From: Ryuthela nishihirai
Taxonomy: Eukaryota; Arthropoda; Arachnida; Araneae; Heptathelidae
NCBI GenBank assembly: GCA_038380435.1
Contig: JAWZYU010000027.1
Span: forward strand, 5,887,156 to 5,951,155
Length of the DNA: 64,000 nt
Direction of reading: 5' to 3'
Below, piece after piece: positions 1 to 10,526 of this stretch; positions within the stretch are counted from its first letter, which is position 1; each line of letters starts with the position of its first letter. Made by a program: the position numbers and the translations under genes. Below the pieces are notes generated by a model that saw nothing but the letters and a program-made list of their open reading frames with translations, was not told where the DNA came from and ran no database searches.

Positions 1-207
1 TTAACTGCGATAGCCCACCTGGTTCAATATTCCCCTGGTGGTTACCTCTTCATGCTCTTGGATGCCTCTTTCATGCTCTTGCTTCATGCAATCAATCAAT
101 TCATGCATCTTCGAGCAATTCATGCTCTTGCTTCATGACTCTTTCATGCTCTTGCTTCATGCAATTCTGCGATAGCCCACCTGGTGGTTACCTCTTCATG
201 CTCTTGG
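1..207. repeat. Degenerate short tandem/direct repeats
   Basis: The block is built from repeats of 'ttcatgctcttgcttcatg' and a longer direct repeat: 'tgcgatagcccacctggt' occurs near 7-24 and again near 168-185, each followed by 'ggttacctcttcatgctctt' (after an extra 16 bases in the first copy). It looks like local slippage or segmental duplication. No coding signal was found. Confidence 0.7.
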
Positions 208-210
208 TAA

Positions 211-1728
211 GATTGTCAAACAACGCTGTGAGTTGTAATCTCCATTTCTCTTCCAAGGCAGGCGAATACTCCTGGAGTTTTCAGGAGGTAGATTCAGCGA
301 ATCAGCCCTTTTTCTCAGAGCATCCCATGCATGCATATTCTGTCAGCCGGCTGGCTACTCTATATCAGTGGTGGCTCGTAGCTAAAATTAGTGGGGGTGC
401 TGCTCCAGAAAATTTTTAGCCTTTGTTTTAAAATTGTGTAAAAGGAAACAAACATGTATAAAAAGAAAATTTAGTCAGAAACTTGATAAAATCCTAAAAG
501 AACAAAATCAAACATTTTTTACTTACTTTAATCTAAATTGTTACAGTTCAAGCTTAATCTATTCATTTAAAAATGAAATCCATTCTTCTTGTTTTAATTT
601 GCGCGAAAAAAAAATGAATCAAATAGAATAGCTGGAAGCAGGATAATAATCTAATTCTGCACTTTATCACATTCAAGAATATAGTACACGGTTTTTAAGC
701 CTAACACACGCGGAGTAAAAAAAACTACCTTCAACCAGCACGCCAGGTTCGGCACTGCGGGAACGACAGTGCTCTCTCTCCCTTGCAGCCTCGCTTGTAG
801 CTTCCTATGTGCGCATGCGCACAACAGTCAAACACCTCGCCGCTAATACTGTGAAGCGCACAGTTCCATACAAAAATTTTTGTATCTTTTTCATAAACTG
901 GGGGATGGCTACTGACATTAAGCTTAAGGATTATATATTGTACAAGTATAAAGAAAGAATTAAAGAAAAAAGGACTCATTATATTAAATGTTATCGATAA
1001 TATCAAGTTGAAATTGGAGGTGCTGCAGTTCCACAGTGCCTATACGCGAGCCGCCACTGCTCTATACGGTTAATACTTAATCTCAAGACAGCAAACGACA
1101 AGGCGACAACAGTGCAGTGGGCGTTATCATCCTGTAGGAGTAAGAGTGTGACGAAAACGCCGTAAAGCAAAATTCCTCGTACGCGAAACTCTGTGAACGA
1201 AAACGCCGTAAACAAATGTCGCGTGCAAAAAACGCCGCCTGTACATAACACCGAGAGTAAAAATGCCGCCCATTTATTTGCTTCGACTAGCTTGCTACCC
1301 ATCTTGCTATTGCGTTTCGCTCTTTTGTGCATGGATAAAAATGTTTTAAGAGATAAAAATTCTTTTTGGGTCGAATGGGTATCCTTGCCGAAATTGCAAA
1401 ATTTTGAACGAATATTGCAAAAGATGAATTTGCTAGAAATTTTAAATTTTGATGATGGAATGTGAGGGTCATGAGGTTTGCATTGGCAACAATGAGTTCG
1501 ACTTTTATCCCAAGGCAGTTTAAAAAAAGGCAACTTATTTGTTGTTTGAGATAATTCGAAAATTCTTTTTAGTTGGATTGTTACTAATGAAACATTTTTG
1601 TTGGGATTTTTCAGATTCTTTGGTAGTTTAAATTTACATCGTTAGAGGTCACTAAATATGGGAAAAAGCGTATCTTTTGTCGAATAATGCAAGTGATCTG
1701 TTCAGAATAGAAATGTAAACTTTCGGTA
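211..1728. other. Unassigned sequence
   Basis: No gene, tRNA or recognisable TE was seen. A more GC-rich patch runs from about 735 to 1250 and contains the word 'gacgaaaacgccgtaaa' near 1151, with a near-identical 'aacgaaaacgccgtaaa' near 1196. The open frames here are short, overlap on both strands and resemble no family I know. Confidence 0.5.
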
Positions 1729-1863
1729 TCAAAAGACTGCATCATCATTGACTGCACAATCCGCCTCATTTTATCAAAAGACTACATCATCATTGACTGC
1801 ACAATCCGCCTCATTTTATCAAAAGACTACATCATCATTGACTGCACAATCCGCCTCATTTTA
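1729..1863 (+). repeat. 45-bp minisatellite, three units
   Basis: Three consecutive units of 45 bp, almost identical (one g/a difference in unit 1), are followed by the first bases of a fourth. As 45 is a multiple of three, one plus-strand frame repeats a 15-residue word (TAQSASFYQKTTSSL). There is no sign that it is translated. Confidence 0.9.
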
Positions 1864-1950
1864 TCAAAGGAGTGTGAGAAATGAAAAGCTTTCAATTTCA
1901 AAGAATAATAGCCAAATACTTCTTATGTTGTATATACTACTAAATGTATA

Positions 1951-3515
1951 CCAGGTGATCCAAAAGTAACAGAAAAAATAAAAGTGCAATAATTCGAAAA
2001 GTATAGACAGTAGCACGATGCGGTTTTCACAGAAATGCACAGAAAGACATTAGATTTTTTTTAATAACGAAAAATTTTATTGCCAGAATATTTACATTTG
2101 TCACCGACAGGTGGCGCTATAGCGGTCCCGGAGCTGCTACCTGTCGCTATTTAAACAGATCCGCCGGACGCCGCTCATCAAACGGTGCGAGACTGAGAAC
2201 ATTGATCAATCTGACTTTGCCGTGAGGTATGTAAATTTCAGATGTAGTGAATACTGAAGTTAAACATTCAGCATTTAATGTTTATTACCGAAGTTAAACG
2301 TTTTGCCAAGGTGAGGCATGTTATCGTTACGAGATAAAGCACTTTTAGTTAAGCTGTATTATCAGAACTCCGAAAGTGCAAGTGCAGCTTTGTGCACTAA
2401 TCGTTCGATGCGGGGTATTAGAAGTGGGAAGGGACCGATGTCTTGTTCCTCACTGATAGCTATGATGAAAAGGTTTGAGGACACTGGCAGTTTGGAAGCA
2501 CGTGCAAGAAGCGGGAGACCCAAAAAAAAACTATTGCAGTTGTGCACGAGGTCGAACACGAGGCCGACACACAATCGGTAGCTTCCGCACACAGGGAATG
2601 CAGTGCGCGTGAAATTTCAAGACGAACTGGCATTTCGTACGGGACTGTGTGGCGATCACTCAGGATCATCTTCAAGAGAAATCCTTATAAAATCCAACAG
2701 GTAGAGGAACTGAAACCAACCGATTTCGAGAGACGTCATGAATTTGCAAATTGGGTTTTTCAAGAGATCAAAAACAATGCAGACTGGCTGTCAAACGTCC
2801 TGTGGAGTGACGAAGTTAACTTTTCGCTTAATGGAAGTGTAAATGCACACAACTGCCGCACACAACTGCCGACTGTTACAGGCGAGCGTTATGCAGCGCT
2901 TTTAAGAGACAGCATCATTCCCTCCTTGCAAGAGAGACAAGTGCTCTATAGTGTAACATTCATGCAGGATGGAGCGCCTCCGCACATCACAGGTCCTGTC
3001 CTGCACCTGCTGCAATCGACATTTGGCGATGACCGTGTCCTCAGTCGCCCTTTCCTGCACGAATGATCACAAGGTTCTCCAGACCTTACACCTTGTGACT
3101 TTTGGTTATAGGGCTACTTGAAGTCACAGGTGTACTGAGGTTGGCCGACGTCATTGGCCATGTTGAAAGAAGCTATTCGCTATCATGTGACAGGAATTAC
3201 ACCTGGAACCCTCTTCGATGTTGTGCAGAGTGTCGTGCCATGTCTGATGGCCATTCTCATGAATGACGGTCGTCACATTGAACATTTGTAATACTAGCTG
3301 CGTTGCGAATTGTACTGCGCTGCTGTACAAACTACTGACACAACCGAAGCGCCACCTGTCGGTAGAAAATGTAACTATTCTGGTAATAAAATTTTTCGTT
3401 ATTAAAAAAAATCCTATGTCTTTCTGCGCATTTCTGTGAAAACCGCATCATGCTGCTGTCTATACTTTTCGAATTATTGCATTTTTACTTTTTCTGTTAC
3501 TTTTGGATCACCCAG
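1951..3515 (+). mobile_element. Tc1/mariner-superfamily transposon with 168-bp terminal inverted repeats
   Basis: The ends 'ccaggtgatccaaaag' (1951) and the reverse complement of the sequence ending at 3515 form inverted repeats of about 168 bp (1951-2118 and 3348-3515), roughly 90% alike by eye. TA dinucleotides at 1949-1950 and 3516-3517 give the TA target duplication expected of this superfamily. The element is about 1.57 kb. The long terminal repeats and a transposase of the DDxD type with wide D2-D3 spacing link it to the DD41D-like elements further right rather than to classic DD34D mariners. Confidence 0.92.
2318..3291 (+). pseudogene. Broken mariner-type transposase (wide DDxD)
   Basis: The protein starts MLSLRDKALLVKLYY, a helix-turn-helix N-terminus, but the frame changes around 2542-2581. 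A second frame carries the HTH word REISRRTGISYGTVWR, then the first catalytic Asp in LWSDEVNF and the second in FMQDGAPPHI. The third Asp (SPDLTPCDFWL) follows after a TGA near 3064; by my count 42 residues separate D2 and D3. About 45 residues appear deleted between HNCR and TVTGERY, next to a 14-bp duplication near 2845-2873. Several stops lie where family members usually have Trp (TGG to TGA/TAG). The frame ends HIEHL-stop near 3291. It cannot be functional. Confidence 0.88.
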
Positions 3516-4158
3516 TATATACGCTTTATGACGAATCATAATATATATACTGAAATGCTATTGAAAATCATTTATTTTATTCTTATAGTATTAATTAAAA
3601 TCGTTTGATGTCAAAATTGAATGTTAATGCTATTTGGAACGAAAAATGTCGGACAGTTGCAGTTGTCCACGACAACGTCGTGCACAACTGCAACTGGAAA
3701 TACTAGTAAAAAGTGAAATTTCGTGGGTAGCATCATCATAAAGGCAAAGAGTCATTAATTTGTTAAAAATAAGAGAATGCCTAAAAAATAAAACTCGTGG
3801 TGATTAATTTTACTTACGAAACACTGATTAAAACTGATTAAAAGGTTGAAATTATAAAAAAATATTTAGTTTGCCTATGTTTTCAAAATTTTAATAAATA
3901 TTTTAAATTTAAATTGTTATTATTATTTCCCGGTGCTGCCAGGCTTCGCAGTTGGGGCCAGAACACATCGCTAGTGAGCGGGGTGCAATTGTACGCATTG
4001 TATAGCTTTGAGTGTGGCCGTTACAAAGTTAAGTATAAATTGCAGAGAATTTATTTGTTTCTCATTTAATTTAGCTATAATTAGAACTTCTAAATTTAAT
4101 ACATTGAACTATTGTGCGAAAGCACCAATATACTGAATGAGCAGATTATTATATACAC
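3516..4158. other. Unassigned spacer
   Basis: AT-rich sequence between the mariner and the first SINE-B. The only structure seen is the hairpin at 3654-3696, listed separately. Confidence 0.5.
3654..3696. repeat. Short hairpin, 20-bp arms
   Basis: Arms 3654-3673 and 3677-3696 ('cagttgcagttgtccacgac' and its complement) pair with one mismatch around a 3-nt loop. It is too tight for a typical animal pre-miRNA. It could be a fold-back remnant. Confidence 0.75.
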
Positions 4159-4168
4159 CTACCTAACA

Positions 4169-4372
4169 GAGCCGTCCCGTGGCCGAGTGGTTAGCACGCT
4201 TGACGACTTGATCTAAGGGACCTGAGTTCGAGCCCCGGATAAGGCATGGTTGTATGTGTTGTTTTTCTGCTGAAGGTCCTGCCATCCTCTCAGATCTTCT
4301 ACTGTGGCATATAAACTGACAGGCTCCTGTCAGACCTCTGTGGCAAGCAGCTGCTTGAGGGGGTATTTATTT
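4169..4372 (+). mobile_element. SINE-B copy 1 (tRNA-Ser/Leu-like head)
   Basis: The head 'tggccgagtggttag' matches the pol III A box of tRNA-Ser/Leu and 'gagttcgagcccc' matches a B box. A shared body follows ('ctgccatcctctcagatctt', 'aagcagctgcttgaggg') and a T-rich tail. The flanking duplication is 'ctacctaaca' (4159-4168) and 'ctacctgaca' (4373-4382), one mismatch. Five other copies lie in this window (4800, 5074, 21532, 48228, 49473). It sits beside a Tc1 fragment. Confidence 0.9.
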
Positions 4373-4383
4373 CTACCTGACAA

Positions 4384-4495
4384 CTTGCTGCTCCACTTGA
4401 GCTCGAACAGATCTTTATAATTCGTCCCACAAATTTTCAATGGGGTTGAAGTCCGGCGATCGAGGGGGCCAATCGAGTGTGGTAAACTCACTTGA
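4384..4495 (-). pseudogene. Tc1 transposase fragment (third catalytic motif)
   Basis: Read on the minus strand this encodes DWPPRSPDFNPIENLWDEL, the diagnostic Tc1 block containing the third catalytic residue (Glu of PIEN), then runs into a stop. It is about 30 codons long with no HTH or other catalytic motifs nearby, so it is a relic. The SINE-B at 4169-4372 is inserted just beyond it. Confidence 0.85.
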
Positions 4496-4589
4496 ATGCT
4501 ACTGGAGACATTGGAAATTATAATATAAAAATAAATAATTTTAATTGGATTTTAACACTATACACTTAATATACTCTCATCAACCCATT

Positions 4590-5070
4590 CTAGATACAAA
4601 ACGAATTAACACCGCTTAGTTAGTGGAAATTACCATTATATTGAAGTACTTTCTACCTACAAGAAACAAATTAAAAAACTGAATTTTTTAATTTTTAATT
4701 ACATTTCAACCACCAGATGACACCCTTAGCGCCGAGCCATGATATGAACGATAATTTATCGTTCATAACTTACAACCACTTGCATGAACGATAGTTTATC
4801 TTTAATTTTTCTGCTGAGGTCCTGCCATCCTCTCAGACCTTCTACTGTGGCATATAAACTGACAGGCTCCTGTCAGACCTCTGTGGCAAGCAGCTGCTTG
4901 AGGGATTATTATCATGACTCGGCGCAAGGGTTTGAGTGCCATCTGGTGGTTGCAATTGTAATTAAAAATGAAAAATTCGTTTTTTTTATTTGTTTCTTGT
5001 AGTTAGAAAGCACTTTAATGTTACGGTAATTTCCACTAACTAAGCTGTATTAATTCGTTTTCTATATAGA
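4590..5070. mobile_element. Fold-back element with about 155-bp inverted arms
   Basis: Left arm (about 4590-4744) and right arm (about 4911-5070) are imperfect reverse complements. Both contain the words 'aaaacgaatta', 'cttagttagtggaaattacc', 'acaagaaacaaat' and 'caaccaccagatg'. The loop holds a truncated SINE-B. No coding frame is present. It may be a non-autonomous fold-back/MITE that captured, or was hit by, a SINE. Outer target duplications are unclear because another SINE-B begins at the right edge. Confidence 0.8.
4800..4906 (+). mobile_element. SINE-B 3' fragment inside the fold-back loop
   Basis: Matches only the body of SINE-B ('ttctgctgaggtcctgccat' through 'agcagctgcttgaggg'). The tRNA-like head is absent. 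It lies between the two arms of the fold-back. Confidence 0.85.
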
Positions 5071-5073
5071 ATA

Positions 5074-5285
5074 GCCGTCCCATGGCCGAGTGGTTAGCGT
5101 GCTTGGCTATTGATCTAAGGGACCTGGGTTTAAGCCCCGGGTAAGGCATGGATGTATGTGTCGTTTTTCTGCTGAGGTCCTGCCATCCTCTCAGACCTAC
5201 TCTGGCATATAAACTGACAGGCTCCTCTCAGACCTCTGTAGCAAGCAGCTGCTTGAGGGGGTATTTATATTTATTTATATTATAT
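5074..5285 (+). mobile_element. SINE-B copy 3
   Basis: Full-length copy with tRNA-like A box ('tggccgagtggttagc'), decayed B box ('gggtttaagcccc'), body and a TTTA-rich tail. A perfect 9-bp duplication 'tatagaata' flanks it (5065-5073 and 5286-5294), so it retrotransposed into the end of the fold-back element. Confidence 0.9.
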
Positions 5286-5294
5286 TATAGAATA

Positions 5295-6192
5295 CGTTGA
5301 TGACAGTATTTGGTGATTTAAAATCCAATAAAAATTATTGATTTTCTTATAATTTAAGGGGGAAAATAATGTTTTAAAGAGTTGATATGATTTGTCTAGA
5401 GATGCATTTAAACAGGAAATATTGCTTGCGTTACTTTTAATTGGATACTTAACTGTTTAATGAGAAAATTATATTAATTAGTAATTAATATGTAAAATAC
5501 TAAAAAAATGAATAGAATTGAAACACATAACATGCGATATCTAAGTGTCAGAGGTGAACATATGTTGATAAGTCACTACTTCATTTTCTTTCTTATATGC
5601 AAAGGTGAATTTCGTTAATTTTCATTTCATTGTATTTAATGTAGGAAAGCATATTATTTTAATCTAAGTCATTAAAAATAAGATTTTTAGGGAATTATCT
5701 GTATTTTTTACTAAACAGTTGAAATAAGTAAACAAGTTGTGAAATCGCTTAATTTTCGTTTCAAGGCATCTAATGAAGGAAAACATCATTTTCACATCTG
5801 TAATTAAAAAAATTTCATTTTCTTAGGGAATTTTATCTTTTTTTTTTAATCACTTAAATTATATGGCAAAATCTCTTAATGCTCTCATTGCAGTGCATTT
5901 AGGAAAAGCGTTATTTTTAATTAAATCTCATACTTTTTGTCACAGGGAAACATTCCAAAATAAAATAATTATCCCACTCATGGCAAATCCAAATCTTTTT
6001 CAGTTCATCCTTTCATAAGTTCCATGTCTACAGGACTTATCCTGTGATCATTTGTTACTGAGTAATTCGAATTTCCAATTTTTTTTACGATTTACTTACT
6101 CATAGGAAAAGTATTTAAAAATCATCTATACTCATCTGTATTATATAACGCAGAGGAATTATCCTTTTCCTTGTAGGTCATTATTGAAAAGT
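5295..6192. other. Unassigned AT-rich sequence
   Basis: No open frame of note, no repeat family and no RNA gene seen. Confidence 0.5.
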
Positions 6193-6205
6193 ATTAATGT
6201 TTAGT

Positions 6206-6581
6206 TGTAGTTGGGTTGTTTTACCTCTGAGCGGCACTTTTTTGCACACCATGGGCTAAATGGCCAGGTCACATGGACCCCGAAGGCTCAGAGAAGGTTG
6301 GGAGAGGGACCCACTGGAACAGCTGTTGGGAGCCTCCCGTCAAGGCCATCCAGCGTGTTCTTTAACGTGCACAGGGTATGTCTCTCCCGCACACGGGGCC
6401 ACGGCTTAACGTCCCATCCGACGGACGGCGGCCTTTCCAAGCCCATCGGTGTCCCCTACTGACCGTGGGCAGGGCGGGGAATTTTGCGCAGATAAATCTC
6501 AACGCTGACCCAGCTGGGACTCGAACCTGGGAACTACAGATTACGAGCCTGGCGCGCTACCGACTGAGCCACCCCCGCCCC
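6206..6581 (-). mobile_element. SINE-A copy 1 (tRNA-Met-like head), minus orientation
   Basis: The head is at the right end. On the minus strand it reads 'ggtggctcagtcggtagcgc', then 'ctcgtaatctg' at the anticodon-stem position, then a B box. This resembles elongator tRNA-Met. The body carries 'gggacgttaagccgtgg' and 'gtgcacgttaaagaacac', and the 3' end reads 'aggtaaaacaaccc'. Duplications 'attaatgttyagt' (6193-6205 and 6582-6594, one mismatch) bracket it. Ten copies or fragments occur in the window. The long antisense open frame through the body is a SINE artefact. Confidence 0.93.
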
Positions 6582-6594
6582 ATTAATGTTCAGT

Positions 6595-8254
6595 AAACGG
6601 TGAAATCTGCTCAAAAACGCTTGATAATAAATTCCTTTATCACCAAATGACTGATGAAGTAATTTCGATTTTTTTTTTCTCTCTAAAAATCTTTGTAGTG
6701 AAAGTCAGGGATATTCTCTCTCTGCAGAGTAAAAATTAATTAATTTAGAATTTCATCCCGAGCTGATAAATTTCTCATAAACACAGCACCCTGTGAATTT
6801 TTGAATTCCTGCTACTTTTGAGAAGTGATTGCTTAAAAAAAATACGCTTATTTCTAGGAGGCTCGATCCGGAAGCGTAATGATCTAAGAACAAGCAAACA
6901 AGCTATTCGATTTACGATAATTTCGAAAGGAAATCATATGCTTTCATCACTTCTTAATATTTGAAAATGTCTCTACATCGCGAAATTATAAGTAATGTTT
7001 ACTAAACTATAAAAATTAAGATAATTACCGACCTTTTATTATAAGTGTATTCCCAGAAATGCTTTTATTTAATAGACTTCTCTCCGGGGCACGACTTCCA
7101 AGCGAACTGGTCAAAGAATGTAGAGGGAGAAGAAGTTAAGCTTCCAAAGAGATTAATGTAAAATCGAGTATCGTGCATTTGGCGTAGAGGTGAAACGAAC
7201 ATTACAGGGGACGAACGCTTTTGTAATTACATGTTACTGTCAACTTCCATTCTCTTCGCTTTTCCTATGTAAGAATTTCCCATTGATATCCTTGCAGAGT
7301 ATTTTAATATCAATTATGTTTCCTGTTTCTATGCAACCAAGAAAGCTTCTAATTGTAATAATTTATTCTATAAATTAACTTCAGGCTAATTTCAAATCTT
7401 CGCTATCCGTTCAATTTATAATTGTTAGTTCAACGAAAAATAATTCCAATGGAGAAAATAAACCTTTATTAAAATCATGATATTATTTTTTTCAAATACA
7501 AATTGCAATTACTTTTTTTCCTTTTTTAAAATATAAATTTTTGATGCATAATTCCTTTGCCCCTTATTGTTTGCTTCCCAGCTTAAACAAATGCACGATA
7601 CGAATCGAAACACCACTTGAGGTCGCCACTTACGCTTTGTCAAAGCTGAACTTCTTTCCCTTATACGTTCTTTGAACTGGTTCCCCGAACGAGTTGCAAC
7701 TCGTTCAGGGTTCTTGTCTCCGGAAACGTCACAGGGGAGTCCGTGGCCACGGGAGGAGGTCACGATAGGATAAATGTTGTTTACATTCCCTCTTTCTAAA
7801 GATCAAAGACTCGACTCAGAAATTCAAACAACACACATGTATTTAGTTTTAAAATTTTTATTGATATCAAAGTATGGAATTCGGAGATACAACGAATAAA
7901 CATTGACAATGCATAGGTTTCACATAATATTTTACAGAAGTAATGATTTCCATTGGTTTGAAATTTTATGTAGATTATTTATACATTTCACAATGATGAT
8001 TTTTTTTTACAATGGCTACAGATATATTTTACAACCTGCTTACAAAAATGCAGGTTAACAGAGGAAATGGTTTTACATACAGTGGTCTACATAAGGCAAT
8101 TTCATGAGATATTTTTACATATACAGTGGTTACATAAATATTGTACATATAGTCAGATAGAACTATCATTTTTTTTAATACATACTAACATATAGTTCAA
8201 ACAAAATAAAAATCACAGTGTATATGTTTAACAAAATATTCGTTTTCTGTTACA
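6595..8254. other. Unassigned sequence with a perfect 20-bp palindrome
   Basis: Mostly AT-rich. A GC-richer patch at about 7540-7790 contains the perfect palindrome 'gaacgagttgcaactcgttc' at 7687-7706. Near 8070-8150 the word 'ttttacatayacagtggt' occurs twice. Part of the 3' end could be Polinton flank, since a polymerase fragment follows directly. No gene assigned. Confidence 0.45.
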
Positions 8255-8642
8255 TTATTTTTCCATCGTTTTGTAGGGTCTATAAGAAAGGGTGTAATAT
8301 CCATTTTCTAAAATATATCTTTTGTCATCGAATGGTGACAGACCAAGTTTTACACCTTTAACTGTATGAAGATGATGGTTGTTACTTTGAATCCTTTTCA
8401 AATCTATTCGATAAGATAATTTGTTTATCAAGCAGTCTCTGTAATTCTTGTGGCGAAGAGTTCTTTTTACAATGCATTTGGGGAATCCTTTTCCTGTTTT
8501 ATTCTCCTCTTGTAAACTCAGAATAGAGTACATATTACTTTTCAACCCAACAAACTCGTTTGCAGTCACTCCTCAAAGTCCATCTTTGATTTTACCCAGT
8601 GCCTTTTTATTACATATGCTATGAAGGAAGTAGTCTGTAGGG
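8255..8642 (-). pseudogene. Polinton/Maverick-type DNA polymerase B, C-terminal part
   Basis: The minus strand reads NKKALGKIKDG, one stop, then EFVGLKSNMYSI and later KLGLSPFDDKRYIL before a stop at 8255. These are the closing blocks of protein-primed type-B polymerases of Polinton/Maverick elements (NKK..GK.KDE, EFVGL..KMYSY, DDKRY). One in-frame stop lies before residue VTANEF. The N-terminal side breaks at 8642, where a LINE 3' tail begins. A fragment covering the preceding part of the same protein lies in the same orientation at 16010-16380. Confidence 0.85.
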
Positions 8643-10526
8643 TAATCATCGTCATCAGCATCATCCTCAAGCAGCTATGGGATACGGAGGTCCAACCAGA
8701 ATGTGCAATTTAGTTCTACAAGTATGTCTGTCCTGTGCTACATCTGCTGCATCTGGCCACTGCACACCAATTCTAACAAGGTCCTGTTTGACATTGTCTG
8801 CCCACCGCATCCTAGGTCTCCCCTTCTTTCTGAGGCACACTGTTCATAACCATATTAGCGAATCTATAATTATCCATACGTCAACATGGCCAAACCAACG
8901 GAGTCTCTCTCTGCACAATATGCTGCTTAAAGGAGGTTGCCGACTTCTTTGCCAAACCTCATCATTATTTACAAGTTGAACCACCTAATATCCAAGATAC
9001 TGCATAAGCATCTAGAATCAAAAGCATCTAGTTTCCTGTTATCTTGTTCACAAAGTGCCCAAGTTTCACTACCATAACTAACCCTAGAAAGAACCAAACT
9101 ATTATACAGTCTAAGTTTAGTCTTTAGGTGTATGCGCCTATTTCTCCACAATCTCCATAGATTCTTAAAAGTCCCGGCAGCAATACCTATTCGTCTGTTA
9201 ATCTCATGCCGCATATCACCAGTATCAGTTACATAGCTCCCAAGGTAATTAAACTGTGACACCTGCTCAAGACTGCAACCATTCAGATTAACTTAATCAC
9301 ATCCTGCCTGACCAATTTTCATCACTTTAGTTTTCTCTCTGTTTTTAACCAAACCTACTCTACTACCAGTCTCATCAACAGCTCGAATGAAAGAGTTCAT
9401 CTCATCAACATCATTTGCCAAAAGGGCTAAATAATCAGCATAATCTAAATCAGATATTTTTGAATCTCCAGCCCATTTAAGGCCAAAATCTTTCTCTTGA
9501 AGTGAATTTCGCATAACATAATCAACAACCAAACTAAAGAGAAAAGGAGACAAAATGCATCCTTGTCGAACACCAGACGTAATGCTAAACCAATTGCTAC
9601 AAGACTTACCAACTCTCACACATGACTCAGTGTTATTATAGACAGCTTTCATTATGTTAACTAACTTGTCTGGTATACCATATGATCTCATAATCAACCA
9701 CAAATTATGGCGATCAACAGAGTCGAAAGCCTTTTTGAAATCAACAAAGCTAGCAACCAAAGGTTTCTGAAACTCTAAACATTTCTCAAGAATCTGCCTA
9801 AGTGAAAATATCTGTTCCACACATCCCCTACCACTTCTGAATCCACATTGCTCATCACGCAATTGCCTGTCAACCAGATTCTTAATTATATTAAGCACAA
9901 TCATGGAAAGAACTTTACCTGGAACAGAGAGTAGGCTGATACCCCTATAGTTATCACAAGAACTGCGATCACCTTTTTTGAAAATAGGGATAACAATAGC
10001 TCTGGTGAAATCCTTAGGAACCATTCCTTCATCATAATTAATATTCAAAATTCCAGTCATCCAAGTGGTAATAGAAACAATCCAAGCTCTAAGCATTTCC
10101 GTAGTAATTTCATCTACCCCTGTGGATTTATGTAGTTTAAATTTAGAAATAGCCAAAATAACTTCAGATTGTGTTATAGAGCCAGCATTAAAGCCACCAA
10201 TGAATCTATCATCATTACTAACAATGGGGTAGAACTAACCACATTGTTTAGAACATCACTGAAATGCTCAGCCCACCTAGCCCTGACAGAATCCTCACCT
10301 TCTATAACCTTACCTTGTTTATCCTTCAATCCCTGTATACCTGCCCATTTTCTACCACACAAAACATTAACTATCTGGCACAGCTCTCTACTGCTGTGCT
10401 GTCTAACTGCTTCCTCGGCTTTGTCAGCCAAGCCATCAAGCCACAGATTCTTATCAGTAGCTAACTGATCCATTACACGTTTTTTAAACTCTCTGTAATG
10501 CTTTCTATTAGGACTAGAAGGACATT
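8643..10526 (-). mobile_element. RTE-like LINE, 5'-truncated (L1), reverse transcriptase region
   Basis: The minus strand encodes a non-LTR reverse transcriptase: SPGVDEITTEML-like block, DNYRGISLLSVPGKVL, FVDFKKAFDSVDR (first catalytic Asp), GVRQGCILSPFLFSLV, then the catalytic box as DYADYLAL instead of YADD (codon 9431-9433 is TAT). C-terminal words RLRWFGHVAR-like and RTKLH follow in family copies. A stop near 9290 splits the frame and a base deletion near 10170 shifts it. The 3' end carries a GAT-rich microsatellite tail at 8643-8670, shared by all copies here. Assignment to RTE ('craniofacial development protein 2-like') is from memory. Confidence 0.87.

Noticed and set aside
1003..1533. 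176-codon minus-strand frame
   Set aside because: No domain, overlapping plus-strand frame in the same patch; most likely chance in a locally GC-richer stretch.
4180..4245. Functional tRNA-Ser/Leu gene
   Set aside because: The head of SINE-B; the same head and body recur in several copies with target duplications.
7509..7763. 84-codon minus-strand frame as a gene
   Set aside because: It lies across the GC-richer patch and palindrome, ends in a lysine run from poly-T, and has no recognisable motif.
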